A DNA stretch of 64,000 bases, from assembly GCA_030248295.1 (NCBI GenBank), contig JASANH010000265.1, positions 62,001 through 126,000 of the forward strand, read 5' to 3'. Below the pieces are notes generated by a model. That model searched no databases. It had not been told where the DNA came from and was given only the letters and a program-made list of their open reading frames with translations. This stretch comes from Mesodorylaimus sp. YZB2_4. Lineage: Eukaryota; Nematoda; Enoplea; Dorylaimida; Dorylaimidae. Of the stretch, positions 36,801 through 45,419 are shown piece after piece (position 1 is the first letter of the stretch; every line of letters starts with the position of its first letter). The position numbers were made by a program, and so were the translations under genes.

Positions 36801-38243
36801 TTCAGAGCGGACTCCACTCCTTTGATATCGCAGATTACCAGAAATCATTTCGCTCCATCATGCTACTGTACCTACAAAATATGCTCAAAGACAAGATTTG
36901 TACTCATGATCTACAACTATAATGATATGTGAAATGTGATGAAGAACGTGGCATAAATTTGTGCCGCGACGCCTGGTGATCCATGCTCATACTATAAATT
37001 CAGGAGCTCCAGTTTCGATGTCTTGAACTAAGAAGCCAACAAAATTTTTTAATTAAGATGGATGAGAGAACAGAGCAGAAAATATCTGTTAAAATTCAAT
37101 CAACATTCGGGTTCCCTAAACATTGCTTCGAAAAATTTAAGGCAAGGAATTTAGTCTTCCAAGCACGAAACTGTATCATGGCGACTAAAGTTCAGCAACA
37201 GCGACTCCACGAATGACCACATTTCAATTCAAGAAAGCAGCATTTTTAGAGCGCTGGGGGATCACAGTCCTAAAGGTAGCCTACTAGCATTAGGATTATA
37301 AGATACGATGCTCTGCGAGTAAATGCTTGAAACTTTGGTCTCTTTTTTTTTATTAAACAAACAGCTGCTAAATTCATTTTCTCTTCATAAAAATTGGCCA
37401 CTTTGAAGCGAAGGAATGTACCTGAGCGTTGCATTACTCACAAAGTATTATAAGACTCGGTGCGGCCGTACCAGCCTACTTTCAGTGCCGTACCCGTGCC
37501 GTACCATACCCCCCCCCCCCTGGAACAGCGGTACGGTGGTTAGGTCGACCCTGGTCTGTCAGTCAACAATAACCTGGTGCTAGATATCACTAAGGATTGG
37601 CACCTAACGAAACCTTACCACAATTAGATGCCACTGGAGTACAAAATATCCAGCCCGGCCATGTAATATTCAAGTGACCAAACTCTGTGGAACTTGTCTG
37701 ATACCCCAAACACAATGGCGCCATGGGATTGACCACGACATCCAACCTCAGCTGGTCATCACCGACCACGAAAGGCACATCTAAATCACTTTTCTGTTCA
37801 AAATACTGTCCATGAATCGAAATATTCTGTTCTGCGAATCGAGCAGTTAGCGAAGTCCAAGTAAACGGATCCGGAAGCGATGAAATAGAGCCGAGTTCGG
37901 AGAAATTAAAACCCGTTATTCTCCATTTTCCTGGCCATTGCAAAACAAAATTTAAATTTTGCTGAACAGTTTTCGAATTAGAGAACATGATTTTCAGGAG
38001 CGAATGAGATTCTAAGGCAAGTTCAGAACCCGTTATTATTGAGATTCCCAAATTAGAAGTATTTTCTGCATTTTTCGAGCTACTGTCCGATTTGCATAAA
38101 ATATATCGAAAATAAAATAATTCGGCTTTATCATTTCTCATGTTGTTTGAAGTTTTCTCGGGAGACAATAAGCATTGACAAAATTGAAAAGAAAACATAA
38201 AACCATAAAACAAAACAGAAATTAAAGCGGAGTAGCTTAGCAT
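21899..38243 (-). CDS. crb: Crumbs apical polarity protein, 24 coding exons, complete
   Basis: Type I membrane protein of 2,399 residues that organises the apical domain of epithelia with Pals1/Stardust and FERM proteins (family knowledge). Exons (high to low): 38243-37619, 33482-33277, 33219-33063, 32482-32260, 32108-31801, 30986-30870, 30813-30683, 30617-30220, 29349-29179, 29125-28580, 28519-26019, 25918-25724, 25667-25609, 25304-25198, 25136-25010, 24415-24341, 24284-24128, 23910-23809, 23754-23626, 23053-22826, 22774-22550, 22491-22307, 22185-22036, 21976-21899. Every junction is GT-AG with matching phase. Order: signal peptide 1-24, unassigned region to ~205, about 17 EGF repeats, three laminin-G domains (~976-1800) with EGFs between, about 12 more EGFs, helix ~2339-2361, then a 37-residue tail. 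The tail has a FERM-binding [13 protein letters not shown] and ends in the PDZ ligand EERLI. The length matches the fly protein (about 2,150-2,250). Confidence 0.95.
22775..22825 (-). other. 51-base, frame-neutral crumbs intron (intron 20)
   Basis: GTAATG to TTTAG, 51 bases, with no stop in the coding frame. Splicing gives a normal EGF ending (FGFTSTLCE). Retention would insert 17 residues with a hydrophobic and lysine-rich character just before the sixth cysteine. It is much the shortest intron in the gene. Confidence 0.8.
24560..24960. mobile_element. Decayed hAT-type copy in crumbs intron 15
   Basis: A CCAGGTCCGACATCGGGTGAGG block, CCCGA-rich sequence and, further on, GACTTGTCGGGTCGGGTT echo the subterminal parts of the 7950-9022 element. 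A short CTGGCCA remnant of the terminal repeat precedes them. There is no coding remnant, and it lies wholly inside the intron between exons 15 and 16. Confidence 0.65.
29350..30219 (-). other. Crumbs intron 8
   Basis: The intron is 870 bases, GTGAGC to TTGTAG, phase 2. No repeat or gene was recognised inside. Confidence 0.7.
31050..31285 (+). repeat. tRNA-SINE family A with a nested second SINE, crumbs intron 5
   Basis: The plus strand has an A-box-like CAAGCGGTTTAGGCGTCTGC near 31075. A clean B box (GGGTTCGACTCGCGCC) lies at about 31197, then the family A body (GGGTAAAAAATGGTTTGTCAA to GTGCTTGGCTATGGAT) shared with 3095-3298. The A-B distance is stretched by about 70 bases (31095-31170). 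Read on the minus strand, those bases match the body of another SINE at 39060-39190 (GTAAATCATTT, ATGTGTCCCT, CCTCGAGCG). One SINE therefore appears to sit inside the other. Confidence 0.7.
33499..33689. mobile_element. hAT-type MITE with 8-bp target duplication
   Basis: The ends are 24-base inverted repeats (GGCACTTTTGCTGCTTGGTCC and GGCGCTTTTGCCGTTTGGTCC, then CCA), 21 of 24 matching. CAAATGGC occurs directly outside both ends (33491-33498 and 33690-33697), an 8-bp duplication as hAT elements make. The interior is a TAGGCTTAGGCT-type minisatellite that nearly folds back on itself. It has no coding capacity. Confidence 0.85.
36511..37552. mobile_element. Non-autonomous element with inverted ends and GTACGG repeats
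   Basis: AGGGTCGACC at the left end is mirrored by GGTCGACCCT at the right end. Both ends are followed inward by GTACCG/GTACGG-rich sequence and a C run. I found no coding remnant and no convincing target duplication. The plan (short terminal repeat, then a GC-rich subterminal repeat) resembles the (TCGGG)n hAT element at 8-9 kb. Confidence 0.6.
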
Positions 38244-38450
38244 GTTATAAAAAGTGTTTTTGAAGTCAGAACATTTTAGCGAGATGAATGCAAGAAATAA
38301 ATATAAAAAAGCGAAGGTAAGAACAAGACAATGTGAGACAAAAAATACAAGCCAGGCTTCATAGTCGCAGACACCCGCCTCCTAGCAGACAAGTGATATA
38401 CCATGTATGGCATTTCGGTACGCGAGGTACAGGAAATACAGCAGTGCCTA

Positions 38451-39520
38451 CTGTAAACCTATTTAATTAAGTTCGCGGGCGATTTAATTTCGCGGATTTT
38501 CGCGGAAGGGCTGGACCGCGAAATTTAGTAGCCGCGAAACCTTACGTAGAAAACAGGAACAATTTTATTGAAAATTGTTACATAAGTTTCAAGAAAGTTA
38601 TATAACAATTTTCGTGAAATATGGCAGCTCAAAAAGCCGCATTTTCACCATATTTTCACGTGTACATCTCTGAGGGACGTTTCACTTCATACGGCGGTAC
38701 CATAAAGCTAATTATTTCCAAAAAAAGTCTGTTATGACAGACTCAAAACTTTTAAACCAGCCAATGCACACAGTGGAACCACGGCTTAGGATGGCTGGTC
38801 TACTCGGCCTCAAGGAAAGGAGAGGTGGCCTGCACTGCACAGTGTATAATAACTCGCAAACAGGTGCTTGCCGATGTCAGAATCAAATCCAGCATGCTTC
38901 TCTGCCGTGTACTGCTGCAGTTCATACAGGCTCCCCAAAGGCAGCTGTGCTGTTCCACACGAGCAACCTGCATACGTAGCGCTGCAAGGGAAGTGATTTG
39001 GCTTATTGTTACATGCCTAAACCTCGAGAAACACTCAACAATCTTTCTTCCCCTTCTTCCATCTTTATGCTCATGCTCATGGTTCATCATACCAGTAATG
39101 ACACGCTCGAGGATGAAGGGACACATAACACAAAATGATTTACCTAGCCGCGGCTTGAACATTACCTGCTATGAGCATGTGCTGCGCCCGTAGCCCGAGA
39201 CTTCGACACTCCTAGCCCACTAGCAGACCACAAGCACAGGATCACTCCTTTACTCGAACTAATTTCGGGTTTGCTGATCTGCTCGAATCTGGCAAATCTT
39301 GTTCCAAGGGCTTTTGTTGAATTGGCTTAAGAAAACGGTACATCTTTATAACTGAAAAAACATTACAACAGGCAAGTGAAAGATGAGAACGATCGTTAGA
39401 CAACGTCAAAAATTGAAGTAAGCCCTAACCTTACAAAACCGCGAAATTAAATCTACGCGAAAATGCCTGAGAGGCCAAAACCGCGAAATATATTCGCTGC
39501 GAAATTAAATAGGTTCACAG
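38451..39520. mobile_element. TA-flanked inverted-repeat element (mariner-type MITE) upstream of crumbs
   Basis: The ends CTGTAAACCTATTTAATT and CTGTGAACCTATTTAATT are inverted and match at 17 of 18 bases. Each continues into TTTCGCGG-rich sequence. TA lies directly outside both ends, the target duplication of Tc1/mariner-like elements. The interior has no transposase. It starts about 200 bases upstream of the crumbs start codon. Confidence 0.8.
39060..39190 (-). repeat. tRNA-SINE fragment inside the TA element
   Basis: On the minus strand, a B-box-like GTTCAAGCCGCGGCTAGGTAA is followed by a body (TCATTTTGTGTTATGTGTCCC, then TCGAGCGTGTC). The nested SINE near 31.1 kb shares this body. Confidence 0.55.
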
Positions 39521-39979
39521 TATTATGGGTAGGACTGGGCGAAACTCATGACTTAAAGAGGTGACTGACCACTTCTTAGAGACAGCCTGAATTCAAATTT
39601 TTAAAATTCGAAATTTCGTTATATCAAATTATAGAGAACGTTAGCTTGAAACCTCGCTCGAGTACCTGAAAGCACTTCGAGCTTGATATATAACACAGAT
39701 GGCCCGAAGCTACGTACTTGTGAATTATGAACAGCATTTTAAAAATCTTGGCTCGTTTTCTTCTGTTTACAGGTATTTTCTGGCGCATGACACAGCTCGA
39801 GGCGTACTCGATAATTCGATATCACAGGCCTTGACCAATCTTGAATTGCTTTTATAAATTTAATTTTAGTATCCAGAAGTGTTGCCGAGTTTACGTCATA
39901 ACTTCCGCTCTTGTTCGAAGACGTGTTTATAAACAATGTTGCTATCTGAATCATTCTAAGCAGCTTTAATAAAGCTTAC

Positions 39980-40255
39980 AAGGGAACATCGCCAACCGTT
40001 AAGTCGAACTTTCAGAAACCAAAAATTGTAATATATTCCTGGGTGCAAAAAAAAGCTCTGTGCACAATATCATAGGCGTCTGACCAACTGGTCAGCAGTG
40101 GTCAGCGTCTAAAGTCCCAAATTTTTGTGTGTTAACGAAGCTGAGCGTTGATAAAAACACGCAGATTTCTTTCCAAACGAGGTTTTTGGGCTCGAAGTTT
40201 CGAGTTCAAGCTTCTAACACTCGGGTTTGGGGTTTTTTCCTGAAAATTGTGAAAC
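39980..40255 (+). mobile_element. hAT deletion derivative
   Basis: The left part copies 7908-8048 (terminal repeat and flank). It is then joined at GTCTAAAG directly to the sequence matching 8753-8880, so about 700 bases are missing compared with the 8-kb copy. GTCTAAAG occurs at both break points in the 8-kb copy, so the deletion probably used that microhomology. Confidence 0.75.
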
Positions 40256-40709
40256 GATTAGTCTCGTGGAACTGTTTCGTTGGATTTTAGCCCCTCACTT
40301 ACAGGCCTCTCGGCTATTGTGTGAACCTACTGTATAGCCAAGATTGTCGGTTTACAGTATAATATATTCCGTATCTCGCGTGTCATCTGCTTGCTTGCTG
40401 ATGCTATGCGCGCTTAGATGATGACACAGGTCACCACAATTGGTCGCTGATGACTCGGGGATTTTTTGCGAATCAAGAGGATTTTGATTTGATTTTCGGA
40501 TTCGATCCGATAAGCCTATCCGATCCAGCAGTGAATTCTTGGGCAAGTAGGCAATAATCCTCCAGGTAACACTCACCCCAATCATTCGGCTTTGCAGCAG
40601 CTAACCACGGCTTGATGCGATATGAGCGGGCATGTCTCTTTCGTAAAGTGTAAAGCTCACATCCGAAACTGCAGAGCCCGCTGACCTAACACTGAGGTCA
40701 TTGTTGCAG

Positions 40710-40852
40710 GTGAGATTTGCGGTGGCCAGTCGATCGCTGTTGGCGCAGTCTTTACACTGCAATTGTTCGTCCTGGTTTTTGTGAAATAGGTACGTTCTCG
40801 CCGAGCAGAAAATTCGAAGACAATAAGAATCAGGCTCTGTTTTTCGTTTTAG
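40710..40852 (+). other. Putative 5'-untranslated intron, PMP3 copy 1
   Basis: CAG/GTGAGA to CGTTTTAG, 143 bases, ending 49 bases before the start codon. The second gene copy has the same donor and acceptor at 49210-49358. Conserved acceptors upstream of both start codons argue for a real untranslated first exon. Confidence 0.55.
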
Positions 40853-40901
40853 ATCCCGTTGCGGCATCTACAAAGCGATAGATTGTACATCGAAAGCTAA
40901 C

Positions 40902-41153
40902 ATGCCGGGCGAGCCTTCTGTGGGAGTCATAATTTGCACGATTTTGATCCCGGTGAGTTTTTAGCGACTTTTCTGAAATTTCTGAACACAAACCGCGAGT
41001 AAAAGGCTTTCCCATTTTTAGTTCATCGGTGTTTGCATGTACGTAGGCGAATGCTGCAATAAATGGACCTGTCTGACCTTGTTCGCAAGTTTGTTTGGTT
41101 ATTTTCCGGGTCTTATTCTCGGCATGCTCATCATTTTCGACAAAGTCAAGTGA
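40902..41153 (+). CDS. PMP3/UPF0057 small membrane peptide, copy 1
   Basis: This 60-residue hydrophobic peptide is read from two exons, 40902-40952 and 41022-41153 (GTGAGT to TTTTAG, phase 0). The family (yeast Pmp3, plant RCI2) sits in the plasma membrane and affects membrane potential and salt tolerance. Two helices are visible: VGVIICTILIPFIGVCMY and FGYFPGLILGMLIIF. The usual polar link has Cys-Cys-Asn-Lys-Trp, and the family's G(Y/F)xPG motif is present. The length is at the family norm and nothing is broken. It is near-identical in structure to the copy 8.5 kb downstream. AATAAA at 41288-41293 is a likely poly(A) signal. Confidence 0.9.
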
Positions 41154-41287
41154 TCGTTCGGAAATGTAGCTGGTGTGAAACGGTGGGACAATTTGTACTT
41201 CTAGGATGTTCATTTCACACCTGAGAGGCTAAAGTGTTCGTGGGTGCCTCGTCATGTATGTATCGTTTCTGAATGTTCAGGACTTGA

Positions 41288-41293
41288 AATAAA
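41288..41293 (+). terminator. Poly(A) signal, PMP3 copy 1
   Basis: AATAAA with the tail AAACTT lies 135 bases after the stop. The second copy has the same hexamer in the same context and spacing. Confidence 0.6.
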
Positions 41294-41409
41294 AACTTCA
41301 TGATGTGTTTTTTGCTTTCTCGCAAGATTTTTTGCGCATTGCAATCGTACAGCTGATTGTAAGATGGGCATACACATACCCATTTCAAAAAAGGGATAAC
41401 ACAAAAATT

Positions 41410-41490
41410 TCAAACCCCCCAAGGGGGAGAAAAGGGGGGGGGGTAAAAAGAGAGGAAAAAGAACCAAGGCTCTTGGGCCCCCCCCTACTA
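41410..41490. repeat. Homopolymer-rich patch
   Basis: C, G and A runs like those at 720-1050, including a run of ten G. It may be a sequencing or consensus artefact. Confidence 0.6.
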
Positions 41491-41539
41491 CGCCAAGCTG
41501 TACATGCAAGGTCCAGTCTCTACGTCTGGAGTTGAGAAC

Positions 41540-41870
41540 TGGGTGAATCGCGCGGCCAGTGATACGAGTTATATCAGGAAGCTGTGCGACGATGTCCGAC
41601 ATAAACTTGATTAGCCTTTACGTAAAATCCAATACACGCGGGAACTACGCGACATGTATTCAGGTAAAGTCCCAGGGCGAGATGGTGCGCCTGCTGATTG
41701 GTATCGCCACTTTTGGAAAGTTAAATGGGAACCGTTCGTTTACTCAATCCAGGCAAGTTTGGACAATTGTGATATGTCCACTCCCAAAAGCAGGGACTTA
41801 TAGCGCTGCAACCAAAGCAAGAAAAAAGCCTCTGAACTTGGCTGGGCTTCCGAGCTCTAGATCGCGTTGA
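41540..41870 (+). pseudogene. Possible LINE pol scrap (region before reverse transcriptase)
   Basis: One frame reads MYSGKVPGRDGAPADWYRHFW. This resembles the 'K.PG.DG.P..F....W' stretch before the polymerase fingers in L1/Tx1-like LINEs. Stops on both sides and frame changes show decay. Confidence 0.4.
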
Positions 41871-42219
41871 CGGGGGGCTGCCTTTTCTGCTGAGTTGTAA
41901 CGGTCCGACCCTGTTTATAGCTTTCATTGACCCGCCCCTGAAGGCATTCGCGGGTAATCATTTTCTGATCTTTTGCCTTTGCCGATGACCTCTGCTGATT
42001 GGCTCCCAGCCACCGTACTATATTCCATTTTACTCGTACCCGAGCACTCACCGCACATGCACTCAAACGGGTAGGAGACGCATAATTATACGAATAAAAT
42101 GTCCAAAAAGAAATCAAATAACCATCTTTGACAAACAAGAACAGAACTGAGTAAGACTTCCTAAACCAATTTCACATGGAATTTCATTCCAAAGTTTAAT
42201 GCTCGAGTATAAAAGACTC

Positions 42220-42790
42220 TGCTTAACGTTTGGAGGGTATTCAAAATTCACTCCAGCCCGCCCTGGATTTAATCGCTCGGTGGATCACGTCTGTTGGCCT
42301 CGATCTGAATGTGTCAAAAACTCCGGCGATCATCTGTCGCTATCGACGAGGCCCTCTTCCAATGCTTCCCAGTCTCTCACATTGTGGGCAGCACCTGCAA
42401 TTCGCCGATCAGATAAAGTATCGCGGCACTATTTTCCCTTTGACATGCGTTTTTCAGAGCATGTCGCATCGATCAGTCAAAGCACCAGGTCGATGACTGC
42501 TGCTCTGTCGCGATTGTTGGGTCGCCATGTTCAGCCAATCGTGCTGGAATCGGTTTGCATGGCCTGCATTCGAGAAAAAAAGTTAGAATTATAGGTTCGC
42601 CTGCGTGGGACCCTATTTTGAGGTCGGAAATTTTGATAAGTTGAAAAAATCGCAACGTTTTGTCGTTCGCCTGTGCTTCGGTGATTTATTCATGAGATAT
42701 TATCAAGGCCTTCATTTGCTCAACTGAGACTCGCTGTACACTCGTCAGAAACATCACAAACTGATTCAATTTTGTAAATTTTAAACGAAC
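42220..42790 (+). pseudogene. LINE reverse transcriptase, C-terminal half, frameshifted
   Basis: In successive frames: ALDLIARWITSVGLDLNVSK (the 'W...WGL.LN..KT' block after the catalytic site), then SDKVSRHYFPFDMRFSEHV (the 'YLG..F...L.F..H' block), then AWDPILRSEI and KLKKSQRFVVRLCF (the 'WDP....D...LE..Q....R' block). At least two frameshifts and one stop are visible. The block order matches the LINE at 52.4-53.7 kb, but the sequence differs, so this is another family. Confidence 0.7.
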
Positions 42791-43124
42791 ATCCACTTTA
42801 GCAACATCGCGTTTACTGTAAGCGTGCGGTCAACGTAGGCCAACGTCATTCGGCGCGTTTAACCTGCCTCGTCATACATACTGTACTTATCGATTAATTC
42901 TCACGCAAGTTATAGTCAAAATTTCTTATCATTCATGAATTTTATGGAACAGTATTAGCCCCCACTCAGGCTAAATTACTAGTTTTGTGATGAAGTTCTC
43001 CAACAAACGTGAGTTTTAACGCATTATGATTTTATTTGATGATCCTTGGAGTTCAGTTTTGACTTCTATGTTTTCTTCTTTTTATAATTTTTTAAAATTT
43101 TTCTGGGCGGAAGGCTTTTTCGCC

Positions 43125-43540
43125 TCTAGCCAGCCAGCAGTCAAACCTTCTAAGCAGGGCTGTGCGGGGACTGGCACATACAGCAGCTTCCCTCTGCGTG
43201 TCTCCACAAGTAGCATTTCCACGCAAGGGCATACTGGATAGGACACCGACTTCCTTGGATGATAGCGGGTGGGCTTTGACCCCTGTCAGTGTTCGACAGC
43301 CGAGACTGTCTACTCGTTTGTCTTCCATCTCTGCACTCGGAGCCCCTCAACGGTACCGGGTGAGTCACCCACGGCCTGGCGTGCAAGGTCAGCGAGGGTT
43401 TATGGTTCGCAAACAGGCCTCCATCACCGACCATCGAACCCGGGACGAGTCCAGCCACTCGCACCCAAGCAATATGGAGAGACGAATGCCTCCTCGGCCG
43501 CTTTTTGAGCACCATGCCGAGCGAATGCGCCAAAGGCGTT
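43125..43540 (-). repeat. tRNA-SINE family B, copy 1
   Basis: The minus-strand head has a B-box-like GGGTTCGATGGTC. About 310 bases of body share long blocks with 43985-44330 (for example CACTCGGAGCCCCTC read on the plus strand). The two copies flank a gypsy integrase scrap. Confidence 0.7.
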
Positions 43541-43639
43541 TGGCATTGGAAAAGACAACAGCTCCTCGCTGACAACAAGACAACAAAAGCCTCCAAAAAC
43601 CTAGCTCCTCCCCGAGATTATGATAAAAGCAGCTTCGAG

Positions 43640-43870
43640 TTATTACAATAACACAAATCAACCCATGGAACATTCCAGATAGACCTTGGGAACGTGTGCA
43701 TATTGATTTCACGGGGCCATATGAAGGCTATCATTGGTTTTTTGGATCCACCACCCTTGGTGTATCGGATGATGCAGATGCTGGCTTTTTCGTTTCGTGT
43801 TTGGCTAGAGGTCCCTTGGACAGTTTCTATGCGGAAACTTTACTGACAGTGCCTGCGTTAGACATCACTC
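43640..43870 (+). pseudogene. Gypsy-type integrase fragment
   Basis: One frame reads PWERVHIDFTGPYEGYHWFF, the start of the retroviral-type integrase core ('PW.R.H.D..GP'), including the first catalytic Asp. The next ~40 codons drift away from the pattern and the frame then breaks. The other catalytic residues are absent. It lies between two SINE copies. Confidence 0.75.
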
Positions 43871-43984
43871 CGAGCGATTCAAGGACCTTGCGTTGTACTT
43901 GTTCCGCCTCGATTGTCAGTGCCGTAATTCTAATGTACGCCCAAGGTTTTTTTTTTTTTAATTCTATGGGCCGAAGCAGGTTTT

Positions 43985-44390
43985 GCGTATAGCCAGCCAG
44001 CAGCCAAACCTTCTAAGCAGGGTTGTGCGGGGACCAACACACACAGTAGCTTCCCTCTGCGTGTCTCCACTGGGAGCACCTCCATGCGAGGGCATCCTGG
44101 ACAGGACACCGACTTCCTCGGGCTATAGCGGGTGGGCTTTGAACCCTGTCGGTGTTCGACAGCCAACACTCTACTCGTTTGTCTTCCGTCTCTGCACTCG
44201 GAGCCCCTCGACGGTACCGGGTGAGTCACCCGCGGCCTGGCGTGCTAGGTCAGCGAGGATTTGCGGTACGTAAACCGACCTCCATCACCAGAAATCGAAC
44301 CCTCGTCCACGCCATTCGCTGCCGAGCAATGCGGAGAGACGAATGCTGAACCGCTAACCACCGCGGCCGCATGTCCGCCCATGCTTCTGT
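43985..44390 (-). repeat. tRNA-SINE family B, copy 2
   Basis: On the minus strand an A-box-like GGTGGTTAGCGGTTCAGC near 44365 is followed about 45 bases on by the B box GGGTTCGATTTC. A body of about 300 bases then matches copy 1. It abuts the gag fragment at 44395 and probably inserted into it. Confidence 0.75.
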
Positions 44391-44394
44391 AACC

Positions 44395-44730
44395 TGAGAA
44401 TGCTGACGAAACAGTTCCTCCTGCATACTCGGATTGCGAAGACCTAGGAGGAATTGGTCGCGTAGGCGTTCCTCCAATGTGTTACCGAACTGACAGCCGG
44501 TCGCGATTGAGCGTAACTGATTTGTGAATTGGACAATGAATTGTTCTGATTGACGAAAATACTGTCCGAACTTTACGCTCCAATAAGTAATTAGTGGCTG
44601 GCTCGTAAAAGCCGTCCAGGAACTCCTTGATCCTGGCGTATGTCACATTTGCGATAGGAGTTGGTGCGAAATGATCCAGAGCTAGGCGACAAACCTCTGG
44701 TCTAGCTTCGATTCAATTTTGGAAAAAAGA
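44395..44730 (-). pseudogene. Gypsy-type gag fragment
   Basis: The minus-strand frames read YARIKEFLDGFYEP and, after a frame change, FGQYFRQSEQFIVQFTNQLR and LEERLRDQFLLGLRNPSMQE. The last is the typical 'L...LRD.FV.GL....IQ..LL' capsid-end motif of gypsy gag. There is at least one frameshift, and the element is interrupted by the SINE at its 3' side. Confidence 0.75.
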
Positions 44731-44734
44731 TTCA

Positions 44735-44830
44735 GTTACAGTTAACTGGATCTCAAAAGATTCAGTTGACCTGAAATTAACTCAATGAGTCAGTTTTTTC
44801 TCAAAAAGCATTTCGCATATACTGTAGATG
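44735..44830. repeat. GATTCAGTTACAGTTAACTG-type repeat, first patch
   Basis: Degenerate units of about 20 bases, partly self-complementary. A second, longer patch lies at 46090-46245. Confidence 0.5.
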
Positions 44831-45067
44831 GGAACTCTTGACGAGAACAATCTCCACTTTTCTTCATTCAAATAACTATTCCTCCGCATTTAAGACTTTA
44901 AAAACAGCTCACAAGGCGCAGTAAAGACCAAAGTCAATACCTAAGGGTTTTACGGGCAAAGCGATGCACGACCATGTCTCAACAGTCCATCCACCTACAA
45001 AGCCGCAGACAGACTAAGTACCTGAAACTTGTAAACAGTCTAATTCTAATTCCATAGCCTATGATTG

Positions 45068-45415
45068 TAATTTCTTTTGGTCCAAAAGAAAGCTCTGCGC
45101 AAAATATTTTGCTCGTCAGGCCAACTACTCAGCAGAGGTCAGCAGTCGAAGTCCTGCAAATTTTTGGAAACATTCTCGCTTCGTCGGGTCTTTCGTGCAA
45201 AAAATTCAGAACCAGAAGCCTGAGAGAAGGAACCAAAGCCCATAGCCAGAACAGCGGGTTCAGAAGAGCCCTGCGAGTGTTTCCTAACTTTCTGTCGCCT
45301 CGCAGCATACGAATTCAAGAAACCCGCAAGATTTTAGGAGCTGACCGCTGCTGACCAGCTGGCCATAAGAGCCAAATATTTTCAGTGAAGCTTTCTTCCA
45401 CACCAGGAACTTGGG
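45068..45415. mobile_element. Non-autonomous hAT relative (MITE)
   Basis: The left end (CCAAAAGAAAGCTCTGCGC, then CAGGCCAACTACTCAGCAG) is mirrored at the right end (GCTGACCAGCTGGCCATAAG to GAAGCTTTCTTCC). The ends resemble the hAT element at 8-9 kb, but the ~200-base interior is different and non-coding. Confidence 0.7.
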
Positions 45416-45419
45416 AATT

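Larger units (their letters stand above)
33483..37618 (-). other. Crumbs intron 1
   Basis: This 4.1-kb intron (GTAAGG to TTTTAG, phase 1) separates the signal-peptide exon from the first EGF exon. It holds a MITE at 33499-33689 and an inverted-repeat element at 36511-37552. Between 33700 and 36500 I see no gene; frames there are short and two-sided. Confidence 0.85.

Noticed and set aside
43696..43992. 98-codon frame as a host gene
   Set aside because: Its first part is the gypsy integrase core; the rest is drift and a T run.
44265..44380. A and B boxes considered as a true tRNA gene (also 3298, 16600 and 31197)
   Set aside because: No paired acceptor stem or convincing anticodon arm, and the same heads are attached to shared SINE bodies.
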